From Tetracentron sinense (Eukaryota; Streptophyta; Magnoliopsida; Trochodendrales; Trochodendraceae): a stretch of 64,000 bases of DNA. The DNA lies in contig CM026551.1 of NCBI GenBank assembly GCA_015143295.1, positions 47,232,034 to 47,296,033 on the forward strand, given 5' to 3'. Shown here piece by piece: positions 34,036-45,838 of the stretch. The notes under the pieces were generated by a model that was not told the origin of the DNA, did no database searches, and worked only from the letters and a program-made list of their open reading frames with translations. A program made the translations under genes and the position numbers. Numbering within the stretch: the first letter of the stretch is position 1; every line of letters starts with the position of its first letter.

Positions 34036-35301
34036 ATATGATTTGTCATATAGGCCCATCAGTTGTGCTTGTGCTCAAAAGGACAAGACCCCACTATATT
34101 TTCTTCTTTTAGTTTAATAAGGTTACGCAACAACCCCCAATTAACATTGATTACAAGTGGTTAGTAGCTAGGTTAGAAAGCTAAGTACATGACTTCATAA
34201 CGGGCTAAATATGATGAACTTATCAACCACGACTCGTCGCCTAAGAGAATGGAACCTAAGCACTCCCATGGGGATATACACACTGTGAGAGGAGCTCTAG
34301 CCCCTCCGCAATAAACTTTTGGGGAGAAAACCCTAAAACTATACTTACATTATTTAATTTAAAAGGGCATAGAGATGGGGTAAGGAAACCCCGAACTTCT
34401 AAAAAAACAAAGTAAGTTTTATACTATATTATTATTAAGATGGCATAGCCATGAGCAAGGGGAGCAGTTGCCCATAACTTTAAAAAATTCTTTATAAATG
34501 GGCACAAATAGACGAAATGGCTCGCAAACTTAACCCTCAAAAACAATTCAAGGCTACAGCTTAGATTAAGAATATTTCATATTCGCCTAATTATTTTTTA
34601 TAAATTCATCAATAATAATTACTAATATTATCAATCAATCAATATTAGTCTCCCTTCAAGAAAATCCTGGCTCCGCCATGCCTGTAGGGGTCGAGTTGAA
34701 CGCTTTACGCGTAAAGAATATGCCCATTATTTTTTTTCTAAAAACCTAAAATTGAACCAAAAAAAATTGGCATTAACCTCTGAAATTAATGGGGATAGAT
34801 GTTGTTTAAGATCCTATGGCTGCCCTACGAAAACCCTAGAAACTCTGGTGGGCTGTTAAGATTTCCTTGGAATAACTAAAGTCAGCCCTAATTTCGGATA
34901 TGGAAGATCCAGTGCGATCTTGGTGGAAATATTCTGGAACTAAAATGCGTGGTCTTGTCAAACATCACATTGAAATATTCTTTGTTCACTGTGTTTCCCC
35001 TGAGGGAAACAAGTGGCACGTTCTAAGGTTAATAATTGTACGAGATTTCGGTATTCAGATATCACTATGAGAATGCAGATAGGTGGAGGGTGTCAAATCT
35101 TCAAAAGATCATTTGCAACCATTTGAGAAATGTTGGGTTGAGAGATAGAGAGACACTTTATAGAACCCCACTCAATTTCCCTCTCCTCCTTTGGCTTTCC
35201 TCAGGGCACTTCAGAAAAGCTAAGTCCTGATTGATTGTTTGATTGCTACAAGGCTATCACTTTTCTTTCTTTTTGATTTTACTCTTTGAAGGAGTTCTGT
35301 C
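34036..35301. other. Non-coding DNA with a dispersed repeat (34434-34690)
   Basis: 34434-34690 (GGCATAGCCATGAG... AAGAAAATCCTGGCTCC) resembles 39410-39665 and in part 38815-38925. No gene seen in the remainder. Confidence 0.45.
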
Positions 35302-35310
35302 TTTTCTATT

Positions 35311-35675
35311 GACTGGTGATCTTCTCCAGTTGTAACCGGTTTTGGGCAAAACCGGTTACAACCCTGTGGTCACCACATGTCTTTTCTTACACCCCTTAAC
35401 TGTGGTTAAGATTCACCTATCCCTAGGGTTCACCCTTCTCTCTTTGGTTTTTAGAAAAAATATTTTTAAAAAATTAACCCCAGGAGTTGATAAATTTTAA
35501 CCACAGTTAACATAAATTTTTATTATTTTTTTCTAAAAACCAAAAATACGTAGATGAACCTAAGGGGTGAGTGAATCTTAACCATAGTTAAGAGGTGTCA
35601 AATGAGTCACGTGGCCACCTCAGGGGCGTAACCGGTTTTGGCAAAACCGGTTACAACCGGAGAAGAATACGTCCC
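35311..35675. mobile_element. Mutator-like MITE, GTAACCGGTTTT variant
   Basis: 365 bp with inverted ends that include TCTTCTCC(A/G)GTTGTAACCGG and the palindrome AACCGGTTTTGGCAAAACCGG. TTTTCTATT flanks it at 35302-35310 and 35676-35684. It sits inside the left target copy of the foldback element that follows. Confidence 0.8.
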
Positions 35676-35685
35676 TTTTCTATTA

Positions 35686-36102
35686 GGACGTGTTGGTTTA
35701 GGATGAAAGTAAAAGAAAGTGGGTGAAAATAGTAGAAAGTGGGTAAAAGTGAGTGTTGGGTTTGAGGGAAAGTGAGACAAAGTGTAACTTCAACTTTCTC
35801 AACAGTGTTTCACTTTCTCTCTCTTTCACCCAAAAATTATTCTATCTTTTTTAAGAAATTGTGAGAGTGAAGTACACACCTCACTATTCTCATTCTAACC
35901 TTTTGCATAATTATATTCCTTAAAAAGTAAGAGATAATTTTGGAAAAATTTATATTTTCCCTTAACACTTTTCTCTCAAACCAAACAAACAAAAGAAACT
36001 AAACTTTTCATTTACTTTATTTTACTTCACTTCACTTTATTTTACTTTACTTTATTTTACTTTACTTTTTCTCACCCATTTACCCTCCAAACGAATACAC
36101 CC
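35686..36102. mobile_element. Tourist-like MITE nested at the foldback border
   Basis: 417 bp, ends GGACGTGTTGGTTTAGG and inverted GGGTGTATTCGTTTGGAGG, flanked by TTA at 35683-35685 and 36103-36105. The interior is rich in AAAGTGGGTGAAA / TTTACTTT motifs. A related fragment lies near 58797-58990. Confidence 0.78.
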
Positions 36103-36105
36103 TTA

Positions 36106-37640
36106 GGGGAAAATATAATTACAGCCCCTAAGGTTTGACTAAATACATATAGACTCCCTCAGGTTTCAGAAAATATATTAACTCTCCCTACTTTTCAAAA
36201 TATTGACACTACCACTCTTTCCATTAGTTGACCGTTAGTCAACTTATGAAATGATAATGTCATGAGATAAAATGATATGAACTAGCAAAAATACTCTCTC
36301 TAAAGTTGTCATTTTCTATTTTTCTTATTTACGAAATTATCCCTTCGTTTTTTAATGAAATCAAATCCTCTAGGGTGAGCACTTGTCCTCTTTGACACCC
36401 CTTGTGGTGACCGCATGTCCTTTTTGACACCCCTTGAGGTCGCCATGTGTCCTTCTTGACACCCCTTTGAGGTGGCCACGTGTCCTTTTTGACACTCCTT
36501 GAGGTAGCCACGTGTCCTTTTTGACACCTCTTAATTGGGGTTAGATTCACCCACCTCTATGGTTCACTCGCCCATCCTTGGCTTTTTTCCCTTAAATATT
36601 AATTTTTAAAAAAAATTAATAATTGTTTTTAAGACTTTTTTAATATTAAAATATTTTAAAAATAATTAATATTTAAAAAAAAAAACCAAGGATGAGCGGG
36701 TGAACCTTAGGGGTGGGTGAATCTAACCCCATTTAAGGGGTGTCAAAATGAACACGTGGCTACCTCAGCGTGTCAAAAATAACACGTGGCCACCTCAAGG
36801 GTTCACCAGCCAATCCTTGGTATTGTTTAAAAATATTTTAATAGTAAAAAGGCCTTAAAAACAATTTTTAAATTTAAAAAAAAGAATTAATATAAAAATT
36901 TTAAAAAAAACCGAGGATGGGTGAGTGAACCCTACGGGTGGGTGAATCTTAACCACAGTTAAGGGGTGTCAAAAGGAACACGTGGCTACTTCAAGGGGTG
37001 TCAAAAAGGACATGTGGCCACCCCAGGGTTCACCCGCCCATCCATGGTTTTTTTTCTAAATATTAATTATTTTTAAAAATATTTTAATATTTAAAAAGTC
37101 TTTAAAACAATTGTTAAATTTTTAAAAAAGAATTAATATTTAGAAGAAAAAAAAAAACCAAGGATGGGCAGGTGAACCATTGGGGTGGGTGAATCTAACC
37201 CCATTTAAGGGGTGTCAAAAAGGACATGTGGCTACCTCAAGGGGTCTCAAGAAGGACATGTGGACGTGGCCACCTCAAGGGGTGTCAAAAAGGACACGTG
37301 GCCACCTCAAAAGGGTGTCAAGAAGGACATGTGGCCACCACAAGGGGTGTCAAAAAGGACACGTGGTCACTCTAGAGGATTTGATTTCATTCAAAAAAGA
37401 AGGGACAATTTCATAAATAAGAAAAATGGAAAATGACACCTTTAGATATGATATTTTTGGTAATTCATATCATTTTAACCCATGACATCATCATTCCATC
37501 AGTTGACTAGCGGTTAACCAATGAAAGGGGTGTTAGTGTCAATATTTTGAAAAGTAGGAGTAATTAATGTATTTTTTGAAACCTGAGGGGGTCTATGTGT
37601 ATTTTAGTCAAACCTCAAGGGGTGTAAATGTATTTTCCCC
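36106..37640. mobile_element. Foldback element with long inverted arms and tandem 32-bp units
   Basis: The 1535-bp element begins GGGGAAAATATAATTACAG and ends with the inverted match. Arms pair for about 260 bp before reaching a CAAATCCTCTAG motif shared with the MITE family above, then arrays of about 32-bp units (GGCCACGTGTCC...TTTTGACACCCC) repeat five or more times on each side in opposite orientation. The right flank TTTCTATTA (37641-37649) matches 35677-35685 once the Tourist insertion is discounted. No transposase is present. The forward and reverse ORFs here are low-complexity translations of the arrays. Confidence 0.8.
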
Positions 37641-37757
37641 TTTCTATTATATTGTATTTTTATGTTTGTATGCTCACTTTACCTTTCGAATGTGTTCCTT
37701 TGGTGAGAAAGTGAGAGAATGAAAAAGAAAAATGTATTTTCTTACACTTTTCTTTTG

Positions 37758-38025
37758 TTTGATTTGCAAGAAAGATAATCTCGGGCTTCCACACAGTATA
37801 CGACATGTGACGCATAAGTCATTTCATTTTCGCCCATGATTTTGATTTCACCACACATTATGTAACATGTGGCGATAAAGTAGTGAGAAAAAAGGAGGAG
37901 AGATATCAAGTGGGGAGAAGTCAAAATCATGGGAAAAAATGAAATGACTTCTTCCTTTTTTTATCGCCACATGTCGCATAATGTGTGGAAGCCTAAGACC
38001 ACCTTTCTGACATCGTCAAAGACAA
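37758..38025. mobile_element. MITE related to 4224-4515
   Basis: Inverted ends around GGCTTCCACACA...ACATGTG(A/G)CG with interior TCATTTCATTTTC and GATTTTGA.TTC modules shared with the 4.2-kb MITE. Outer ends are decayed; coordinates approximate. Confidence 0.55.
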
Positions 38026-38929
38026 TCATTTGCCCAAACTTTCATTTTCTTGCACTTTTTTAATAATGATAAACTTTCTCCCAAAAACTTCATCCATCTT
38101 TTAATGATTATATTGTGAGAAAATTTAAATTTCTTTTATTTTTTCTTTCTTTTCTTTTTTTTTCTCACCAATCGAACACACCCATTGATTTCTTTCTTGA
38201 TTTAAGTCCTTAGTGGACTATGTGCAAGAAACATTAACTTTCACCATAGTGGATTATTTTGATAAGAGGGAATGCTAACAGTAATTACTTGCAAAAGAAA
38301 TCACCCACATACATGTTGACATAACATTTGTTTTTAGTTCTTACTTGTACAATAATTTAAATAATTATTATTTTTTAAGTACTTCATAATATGTAATATG
38401 TTGTTTTAATCGTTGCAGATAAACTGATTAAAGCAATTACAGGTGTCATCATATGCAGGTGAATGTTGTTTTAATCAACATATGAAACTGGTTAAAGCAA
38501 ATACAGGTGTCAACATATGCAGGCGATTTGTTTTGTAAGCAATTACCGCTCACTCCCCTTTGATAAATAATCTAAAATTTGAGTTAAATTGTATTAAAAA
38601 TTGAACACTTTCGGTTTTCTTATAAGGCTAAAATGAATTATCACAACTGAGGGGCTAAGATACTTTAGGATTAATAGAAAATACAATATACATCTGGGAA
38701 GTAGGGGTAGAGCTGCTCCTGAACTTTTTAAAAAAATATATAGTTTTATAAGGCATGAGAAATAGTTGTCATTGACTTTTTAAAAAAAATTGTATACTAT
38801 ATTATTATTTAATAGGGCATAGTCATGGGCAAATGGGTAACTACCTCATGAAACTTTTGAAAAAAATAATTATATTATATTATATAATTTAACATAGTCA
38901 TGGGACAAGAGGCAATTTTCCCTTCCAGG
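38026..38929. repeat. Non-coding DNA with a 64-65-bp tandem pair
   Basis: 38401-38465 and 38466-38529 are tandem copies (TTGTTTTAAT ... ACAGGTGTCA..ATATGCAGG). Otherwise AT-rich with no gene. Confidence 0.5.
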
Positions 38930-39375
38930 GTTACTTAGTTCACTACCTAGTAATGCAAACCACAAATTGGTTCGAAGCAAACCAGTTCGTAGTTTAGTTC
39001 GTTTGGGTTCGTGAAATTGAGCAAACTTGCTACCTGAACCCAATAGTTTTGGTTTGACGAATTTTTTGTTTGCGTTCAACGAATTTATTCTTTAAGTTTG
39101 GCGAACTTATACTTTGAGTTCGGCAAATTTATTTTCTGGGTTCGCGAACCGGCCATAAAGTCTATTTTTTTTAAATAATCTATTTTTAATGTTTTTTAAA
39201 AATAAATATTTATAATATATTTATTTACACGATTTATATATATATATAAGCTAACCAAACTAAAGAACTAAGCGAAACGAGAAACGAACTATCTCATCTA
39301 CACATGGTGAATCGGGTTCACTCTAAAGTGACAAATTGCGAACCCGAATTCGAACCAACGAATCAGGTAACATTG
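38930..39375. repeat. TTCG-rich hAT-like inverted repeat
   Basis: Both sides contain GGTTCG / CGAACC modules (AAACCAGTTCG at left, GAACCCGAATTCGAACC at right) around an AT-rich centre, a layout like the GAGCTC-rich family. Ends approximate and no duplication found. Confidence 0.4.
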
Positions 39376-39399
39376 GACTCCCTCTAAATACATATTTTA

Positions 39400-39670
39400 T
39401 ATTATTATTTAACAAGGTATAGCCATGAGGCAAAGGGACAGCTCCTTCTGTGTAAACAAGAAGAAACAATATTCATAGGATATGTAGGAAATGTACGGAC
39501 GAGATGCCCACAAACTTGGCCGTCAAAAAATTTTGGGGGCTACTGAACCCTCATCCCTAAAACTAGAATATTTTGTACTCGTTACTCATTATCAACAAAA
39601 TCTATTAGAAATTACTAACATTCTTAATCAACTATCACTTGCCCCCCAACAAGAAAATCCTGGCTCCCCC
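39400..39670. repeat. Dispersed repeat shared with 34434-34690
   Basis: Shares GGTATAGCCATGAG, AATATTTTGTACTCG-like and CAAGAAAATCCTGGCTCC phrases. Non-coding. Confidence 0.45.
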
Positions 39671-39996
39671 TCCCCCCCGGTTTGGAGTGTCATATCCCCT
39701 TCAAAAGAGTTTGAATCTCTTGTGGAAAGTTCCACAGAGGTAAGGGGTTTCTTGTGGAACCTATGAGAAAGCGCCATATATGAGTGGGTAAAGAAAAAGT
39801 ACAATTTTTTGTCTCTAGTTTTAGTATTTTTCTCAAAATAACCCCACTCAAACAGTATATGGCCCTCTGTCCTACATTCCATAGCCCTCTCATACATTCT
39901 ATAAGAAATCCTTGGGAAAACTTCCACAAGAGGTAAAAGACTCCCTTGGGTTGTCAATGGGCCGAGCCAGGTATGTAGGATATTTTCAGAATAACA
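39671..39996. other. Non-coding DNA; possible start of a hAT-like end
   Basis: GGGTTGTCAATGGGCCGAGCC near 39949 resembles one end of a hAT-like element, but no partner was found. A minus ORF here has no domain resemblance. Confidence 0.35.
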
Positions 39997-40436
39997 CAAA
40001 CTAACAAAGGTGTTTCCATTAGGGGAATCAATTGGTCGGGCCATGCCGGTGGCCCAACCCAAAAAAAGCCCACCCATTGCTCATATTTTAAGACCTTGAG
40101 CTAGGGTGGGCCTCTATTTCCTAGGCCCATATTAATGTGGGCCTAGGGCTTGGCTCTTTGAAAGTCGGCTTGGCCTGATACCATATATATATATATATAT
40201 AGGGAATTGATAGAAGTCACGTAATACGTGAACTCTAAGAAAGTTCGCGCAAGCTAAATTGAGGGCCATTATGGTAATTGATAACAATAATTAAAGGTAA
40301 TCTTGGAAATATGGTCATTTATTGATTTCATCAAAATTGTCATGGATTTGTTATTAATTACAAGGATGTCATTTTGTCCTTTGAAGTTTTTGCCTGCGTA
40401 AGGATATGGAAGTCACGCACTACGTGACTTCTAGCA

Positions 40437-40475
<39 letters not shown>

Positions 40476-40650
40476 AACTAATAAAGGTGTTTCCATTAGG
40501 GGAATCAATGGGTTGGGCCATGCCGGTGGCCCACCCATTGCTCATATTTTAGGACCTTGAGCTAGGGTCAACCTCTATTTCCTAGGCCCATATTAATGTG
40601 GGCCAAGGGCTTGGCTCTTTGAAGGCCGGCTTGGCCTGATACTATATATA
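39997..40650. repeat. 180-bp direct repeat pair around a TIR element in (TA)n
   Basis: 39997-40185 and 40474-40645 share CAAACTAA(C/T)AAAGGTGTTTCC through GGCTTGGCCTGATAC; each copy runs into a (TA)n tract. Between them lies the inverted-repeat unit at 40211-40432. Confidence 0.7.
40211..40432. mobile_element. Short TIR element in a TA microsatellite
   Basis: TAGAAGTCACGTAATACGTG at the left and inverted TAGAAGTCACGTAGTGCGTG at the right; (TA)n tracts lie within a few bases of both ends. Non-coding, about 222 bp. Confidence 0.55.
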
Positions 40651-41151
40651 TATATATTCATTTATATTTTGTGTTATTTACATAAAGCATAATAGTGTTA
40701 CTATTACGATGTGTATTGCTATTTCTACTATTATAATGAGAAAAAGAGAAATAGATGACGTTGATTGACTTTTTTATTACGATAAAAAAAATCAATTAAT
40801 AAATTATCCTATTACTATTTAATGAAAGATATTTAAGAGTATTAAAGTTATTTCAAATCTATTAACTCTAATTCTCTTATATAAGGTTGTTTCCCTTAAC
40901 TATCTACTTCTGTTTTTTTTTCTCTCTCTCACTTTCTATATGTTTTCAACTGCTACACAACTTACCTTTCTAACACATTTTCTCTCTCCAACGTCTCCCC
41001 TCAAACACATGTGCATTAGTGGTTCTCATTAGGGTCCCTCTTTCCGCTCTCTCTCCTTATTCTCTTTCTCGCGTGCATCGCATATGCAACCCACTAGTCC
41101 TATATTAATTGAATATTGTTAGTATATATAATAATACATAGATAATATACA
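40651..41151. other. AT-rich DNA, nothing recognised
   Basis: No gene or element ends seen. Confidence 0.5.
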
Positions 41152-41639
41152 TACTACAAAATTTAAAGGTTTTAGCGACAGTGATTTAGCAGTAGCCAGA
41201 AATCGCCACTAACTATTATGAATTATTATGATTTAAAAATAATTAAAATATCATTAGCAACAATTTCACACAGCCGCTAACAAATAATTTTAAAAAACTA
41301 TTTAATTACTTTCAGCAGTGGTTTGGCTCAACCGCAAAACATTAAATTTAATTAATCAATTTATTTTATTTTTTGATCTTTAGCGGCAGCTATAAACCAC
41401 CACTATAGGTTATCTCAAATTGATGATACTGCCCTTTATTAACCGTCGGGAAAAGGCTTACTAAACCGCCAGTGAAAGTCACAATCTGCCAAAGCGGATT
41501 TGACTAACCGCCGCTAAACCGTTTCCCGACAAGGAATTCACCGACGGTTAATTAAACCGCCATGGTATCCTTCAATGTTGGTTTGATGACTTTTGGCAAC
41601 AGTTTTGAACTGCTGCTAAAACCCTTAAATTTTGTAGTA
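41152..41639. mobile_element. Non-autonomous CACTA-like element
   Basis: TACTACAAAATTTAAAGG at the left and inverted TACTACAAAATTTAAGG at the right correspond to CACTACAAAA ends with one change. The interior has repeated TTTAGCGGC/ACCGCCGCTAAA modules, which are typical subterminal repeats of CACTA elements. Just outside, TTAAATTTTGTAGTGACTAT is duplicated near 41640 and 41680. Confidence 0.65.
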
Positions 41640-42229
41640 AATTTTGTAGTGACTATACTAAAATATATATTAGATACCCTTAAATTTTGTAGTGACTATA
41701 CTAAAATATATATTAGATTAATATGATATAAAACATATGAGTATAATATAAACATACTTCTTTTTTTTTGATAAAATTTAAAACATACATGATACAATCA
41801 CTGTGCACACTGTGATGGTACAACAGTGTGCATAGCGGTATAGCAGTGCATTGTATAAATATGTATATTTATAATGTAATACAGTATAATTTTTACAACA
41901 CAACACAGTGTGCACACTCTTAGTGTGCATAATATTAAACTAGTGGTCAGCACATGTGGATGCACGTGAGAGAGGAAGAGGAGAGAGACTAGGAAGAAGG
42001 ACCCTAATGAGGGCATATCGACAAAAAAAATTAAGGAATAATTCAGGGATAGAAACTTGAGGGACATTTTTAATTTTTAAAAATATATTGTGAGACACTT
42101 ATTTATTGAAATATGATGTTGGGATATTTTAATAACCAAAAAGTTTTAGAGATATTTTGGGTATAACAAAGAAAGGGGGAGGTAGGGCCTTGGCGAGATG
42201 TTTCTTTTAGAGCATTTTGTCAAGGGAGC
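41640..42229. other. Non-coding DNA
   Basis: Short tandem repeat TTGTAGTGACTATACTAAAA twice (41645-41720). No gene; the minus ORF near 41800-42067 shows only low-complexity hydrophobic sequence. Confidence 0.4.
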
Positions 42230-42775
42230 GAGGAATCCAGTTACGCCACTGAGGTCACAATGTGTCCCTTTTAATACTACTTAACTGTGATTAAGAGTTA
42301 CTCGCCCCTAAGGTTCACCCACTTATCCTTGGTTTTTATAAGAAAAAAATCACCTTAGGACTTGGTGAATTTTAATCAAATTAATTTTTTTTTTTCTAAA
42401 AACCAATAATAAGTGGGTGAACCCTAGGGGTCAATGAATCTTAACTACAGTTGGAGTCTCATTACGCCCTTGAGGTTGCTATGTCTCTTTTGACACCCCT
42501 TAACCATGGTTAAGATTCATCTACTCCTAGAGTTAACTCACGTATCCTTAGTTTTTAGAAGAAAAAAATATTAATATTTTAAACCCTAGTTAAAATTCAC
42601 TAATTCTTAGGATTAAATTTTGTTTTCATATTTTTTTCTAAAATCCAATGATAAGTAGGTGAACCTTAGGGGTGAGTGAATCTTAACCATAGTTAAAGAG
42701 TGTTAAAAGGGACACATGGTGATCTTAGTAGCGTAATCAGACTCCTTGGAGTCGGTTATAATTGTAGAGAATTTC
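42230..42775. mobile_element. Degenerate Mutator-like MITE pair
   Basis: Two side-by-side or nested copies related to the GGAGTCAAATCC family, seen as alternating TTCACCCACT...ATCCTTGGTTTTTA and its inverse, and GGTGATCTTAGTAGCG near the right end. Exact ends decayed. Confidence 0.5.
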
Positions 42776-42879
42776 AAGCCTAATAGAAAGATGAAAGATG
42801 AGTGAGGGATAGTATGAGAACTAAGCAAACATTCAATTAAGTGTTTGTCCAAGTCCGTTTTTTTTTTTTGGGGGGGAAA

Positions 42880-43061
42880 TGAGGGTATCCACGCCCAGGA
42901 AGCAGAGGTCCTGAGTTCAAATCCCCTCCCTTTGTTGGTCACCCTTAGGGAGTGATCCCGTCTTACTTGGTGCGTGTGGCTTGGGAGGTGTTGCATGTGC
43001 CCGAGGGAATAGTCAGGTGCTCTAAGAGGCCTGCCTGGATACTCTCGTTCTAAAAAAAAAG
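42880..43061 (+). mobile_element. SINE-like retroposon fragment
   Basis: CTGAGTTCAAATCCCC at 42911-42926 resembles a B box. The body (GGGAATAGTCAGGTGC, GCCTGCCTGGATAC) resembles tRNA-derived plant SINE bodies and ends in an A run at 43053-43061. The 5' A-box part is degenerate. Confidence 0.5.
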
Positions 43062-43809
43062 GATTATGATAAGGGTAGTTTAGGAATTTGTAAAATTTCA
43101 TCTATATTTTCAAAGGCTCATTATATATAAAGATAAGAAAGAGAAGAAGATGAGATAAGTGCAAATGGTAGTTTTGGGATTACAAAAAATTTGAATCAAT
43201 GTTTTTAACATGGGGCATCCTCTTTATATCAGTAAAGATTAAGATATGCATCTATTTAATATTCATATATTGTATATGGTTTACAAAATATCAAATATCT
43301 ATAGAATACAAATGGGCTGGTCTGGCTCAGCTCAACTAAAAACCGGCCCGGCCCGGCCCGGCCCTATATATTATTTCATTTAATAATAGGGCTCGGCCCA
43401 GCTAAACACCGGCCCTATTAATCACTTTTACAAAAATTCCCTGAACACTATTATTTGTAAAAGTGATTATTTGATTATTAATTTCTACACAATCAATGCT
43501 TATCACAAATGATTTTGGCTAATAAAATCCAATCCAAACGCAACCTTAACATAAATGTCAGACTCTCTCCTTTGCTCGGTAGCAGAAATAGATTTTACAA
43601 GCCAAGGAATTACCAGCAGCAATGCTTACCCTTTAGGTTCTTAAGTGTTAAGATTTATAGCTACCATTCTCTGTATACATTGATAGAGCCAAGCAACTTC
43701 CTCTAATAGGTTATACTGTGAATTTGTGGGAAAGGACTGGAACAAAATTAAAGACAAGCAATTAGAGTTTCAAAAGGTTAACCAATTCAAGTTAAGAGGT
43801 CTACCATTG
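43062..43809. other. Non-coding DNA
   Basis: A short GGCCCGGCCCGGCCC / GGGCTCGGCCC inverted unit at 43318-43425 is a probable hAT-like scrap. No gene. Confidence 0.4.
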
Positions 43810-44099
43810 AGACTACCCTCCTACATAACAGCTAATGGAGAGGTTTAGAAATAAGAGGGGAAATATTTTGTCTATAATGAGTTTGTGGGGAATTAGTCTG
43901 GTGGGTACTGAAAAAGAAAGGAGTTTCGATAAAATGTTTGATATTAGTAAGGGCAAGCATGAGCGAGCGGTAACTACAATGAAAACAATTGGTGGCAAGA
44001 AATGAATTTTATTGTGACAATAGGTCAAGATGACAGTAAATCTATATCAGATGTCAAATATGAGTTTATATCTTTTTGCATTGGTTATAATGAAATAAC

Positions 44100-44715
44100 A
44101 TCTTCTTTGCTACATGTAATTTGTAAATGACGTAATATTGATCGATGAGAGTAGAGATGGATAAATGCAAAACTTGCATTATAGAGGAATACTTTAGAAT
44201 TTAAGGCTTTTTAAAATAAGTGGAACCAAGATAGAATATATGAAATACAACTTTAGTAAGAACACAAATAGGGTTGAAGTGATAGTTGAGATTGATAGAC
44301 AAGAGGTACAGGTATCCCATTCCAATATCTAGTCTTAACTAATAATCATAAAATAGGAGAGAATGTGGAATGTGTTTCCCATAGATTTCGAATTGGGTGG
44401 CTAAAGTTGATATGTTGTCCAAGTGTTATGTGATTGACATATTCTGATATTATATATATATATATATAACAGCGATAGGTCCAACTATGCTTCATGAAGC
44501 AAAACATTGCCAACCAAGAACAAACATACACAGAATTAGTAAATTCAGATTGAAAAAGTCGAGATAAATAAGTGAAAAGATTAGGAAATACAAGGTTTTA
44601 AGTCTTATTTGATGGGGGCCTTGACATAAAAGTGAAATGGCTGAACATGATTTGCATGGACAACCCTAACTCGTTGGGGATAAGGCACAAGTGATGATGA
44701 TGAAATTGATGATCA
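44100..44715 (+). pseudogene. RTE-type LINE remnant
   Basis: With frame changes, the plus strand near 44230-44440 reads like the end of an RTE reverse transcriptase (KYNFSKNTN..., VSHSNI, ECVSHRFRIGWLK), a region normally followed by a 'GVLCD' stretch. The sequence ends at 44650-44700 with CCCTAACTCGTTGGGGATAAGGC and a short (GAT)n tail, the usual 3' end of plant RTE LINEs. Multiple stops; not functional. Upstream limit uncertain. Confidence 0.5.
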
Positions 44716-45774
44716 TTAGAAGACAACATATGCTTGATCCAGATTCTCATTAAATTTTATTTTAGATAGGAATGACTCTTATAGTCTCATGTAGGCACCA
44801 TACAGGAATGTAGAAGTGATCCATACCCACCCTTTGAAGACTCAGAAAAATTAAGCACTGTACAAAAAGAAGTCTGGAGATCAGGTGTCGCAAATGATCC
44901 TATTGCATTGATTTTTTGAAAATTTTAAAACAGATCTTCCATTCACACAAAATTCATAAAACAAACTCTAGAAACTCTTTTCCTTAGATATTTTCCCATT
45001 TTCAGGAAAATAGAGATGCTAGAGTGAATAGTTGAAAAACACAATCTCTTCATGTTAGCCAGCCAAAAGGGATAGATATTGCAAAATTCTGGGTCTCATC
45101 TACTTCTACATCCCACATTACTTCCAAAGTAAAAGGGGCCAACCGGTTGACGCTGGCGCCTAAAGCACAGAGCTCCATAGTTTATGGTCACCAATTTGAT
45201 GTACCCCAACAAACTGGCAGGAAGGTAGACAAAGATGTAATTATTAGAAGTTGACACCTTATTTAGACACAAACAATTGAGAGGAGCTGATCCAGATTGT
45301 TGACTATGGAGGTTCAACTGTGATGCCTAGCACTTTGATCATGTCCTATCATAATTCTATTGTTAGTAGCAGCATATTATTATTCAATTGCTGACAATAA
45401 CCAAATACAACTACATTCTGTGCTTTCTTAGAGTCGATTAAATGCATACGAGGTTATGAACAAAATTGAGACAATGATAAAGAACCTCAGGTTGTTGCTG
45501 ACTTGAAAGTATCCAATATTTGCAAGGTTTCTTTTCTATTGATAGTTTTAGCATTACTGCTAAATGTCCCATAAAATATGATCCATAAGAGCACCCTAAG
45601 ATAGTATGTTGCAGCCTTGCAGGTATTATAATTCATTCAGTAATAACAAAGAAGAAAAAACAAGAAATTAAGGGAGAGAAAAGACAACCATAAACAGAAG
45701 TATTTAAAACCCTTTTGTATCCTGAATAGATTGAAGTAACATTCAGAAAAGTGCATACACCTACCAAGGTACCA
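44716..45774. other. 3' flank of prefoldin gene, nothing recognised
   Basis: No element ends or genes recognised; may contain the 3' UTR of the prefoldin transcript near its upper end. Confidence 0.4.
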
Positions 45775-45830
45775 TACACCCTTACATTTCCAGCCGGAAG
45801 AGCTCGAATTTTTTGTTTTAATGTAAAGAT
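45775..45830 (-). pseudogene. Decayed tandem copy of the last prefoldin-6 exon
   Basis: Just past the real stop codon the minus strand repeats the exon pattern: TTTTGCAG acceptor at 45831-45838, then ATCTTTACATTAAAACAAAA...CTTCCGGCTGGAAATGTAAG. It reads IFTLKQKIRALPAGNV beside [18 protein letters not shown] of the true exon, and the stop is lost. It may act as 3' UTR or as an alternative terminal exon. Confidence 0.65.
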
Positions 45831-45838
45831 CTGCAAAA

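Noticed and set aside
36309..37436. Repetitive ORFs reading 'SKRTRGHLKGCQKGH' type units
   Set aside because: They are translations of the tandem units in the foldback element arms, in both orientations, not proteins.
36106..37640. CRISPR-like array because of regularly spaced 32-bp repeats
   Set aside because: Units are contiguous without unique spacers, lie in inverted arms of a transposon, and the DNA is plant nuclear.
39628..40077. 149-residue minus ORF
   Set aside because: No family resemblance; spans repeat DNA and contains no conserved motif, so treated as chance.
42703..43101. 132-residue minus ORF overlapping the SINE-like unit
   Set aside because: No domain; runs through a homopolymer and the retroposon body, so it is chance.
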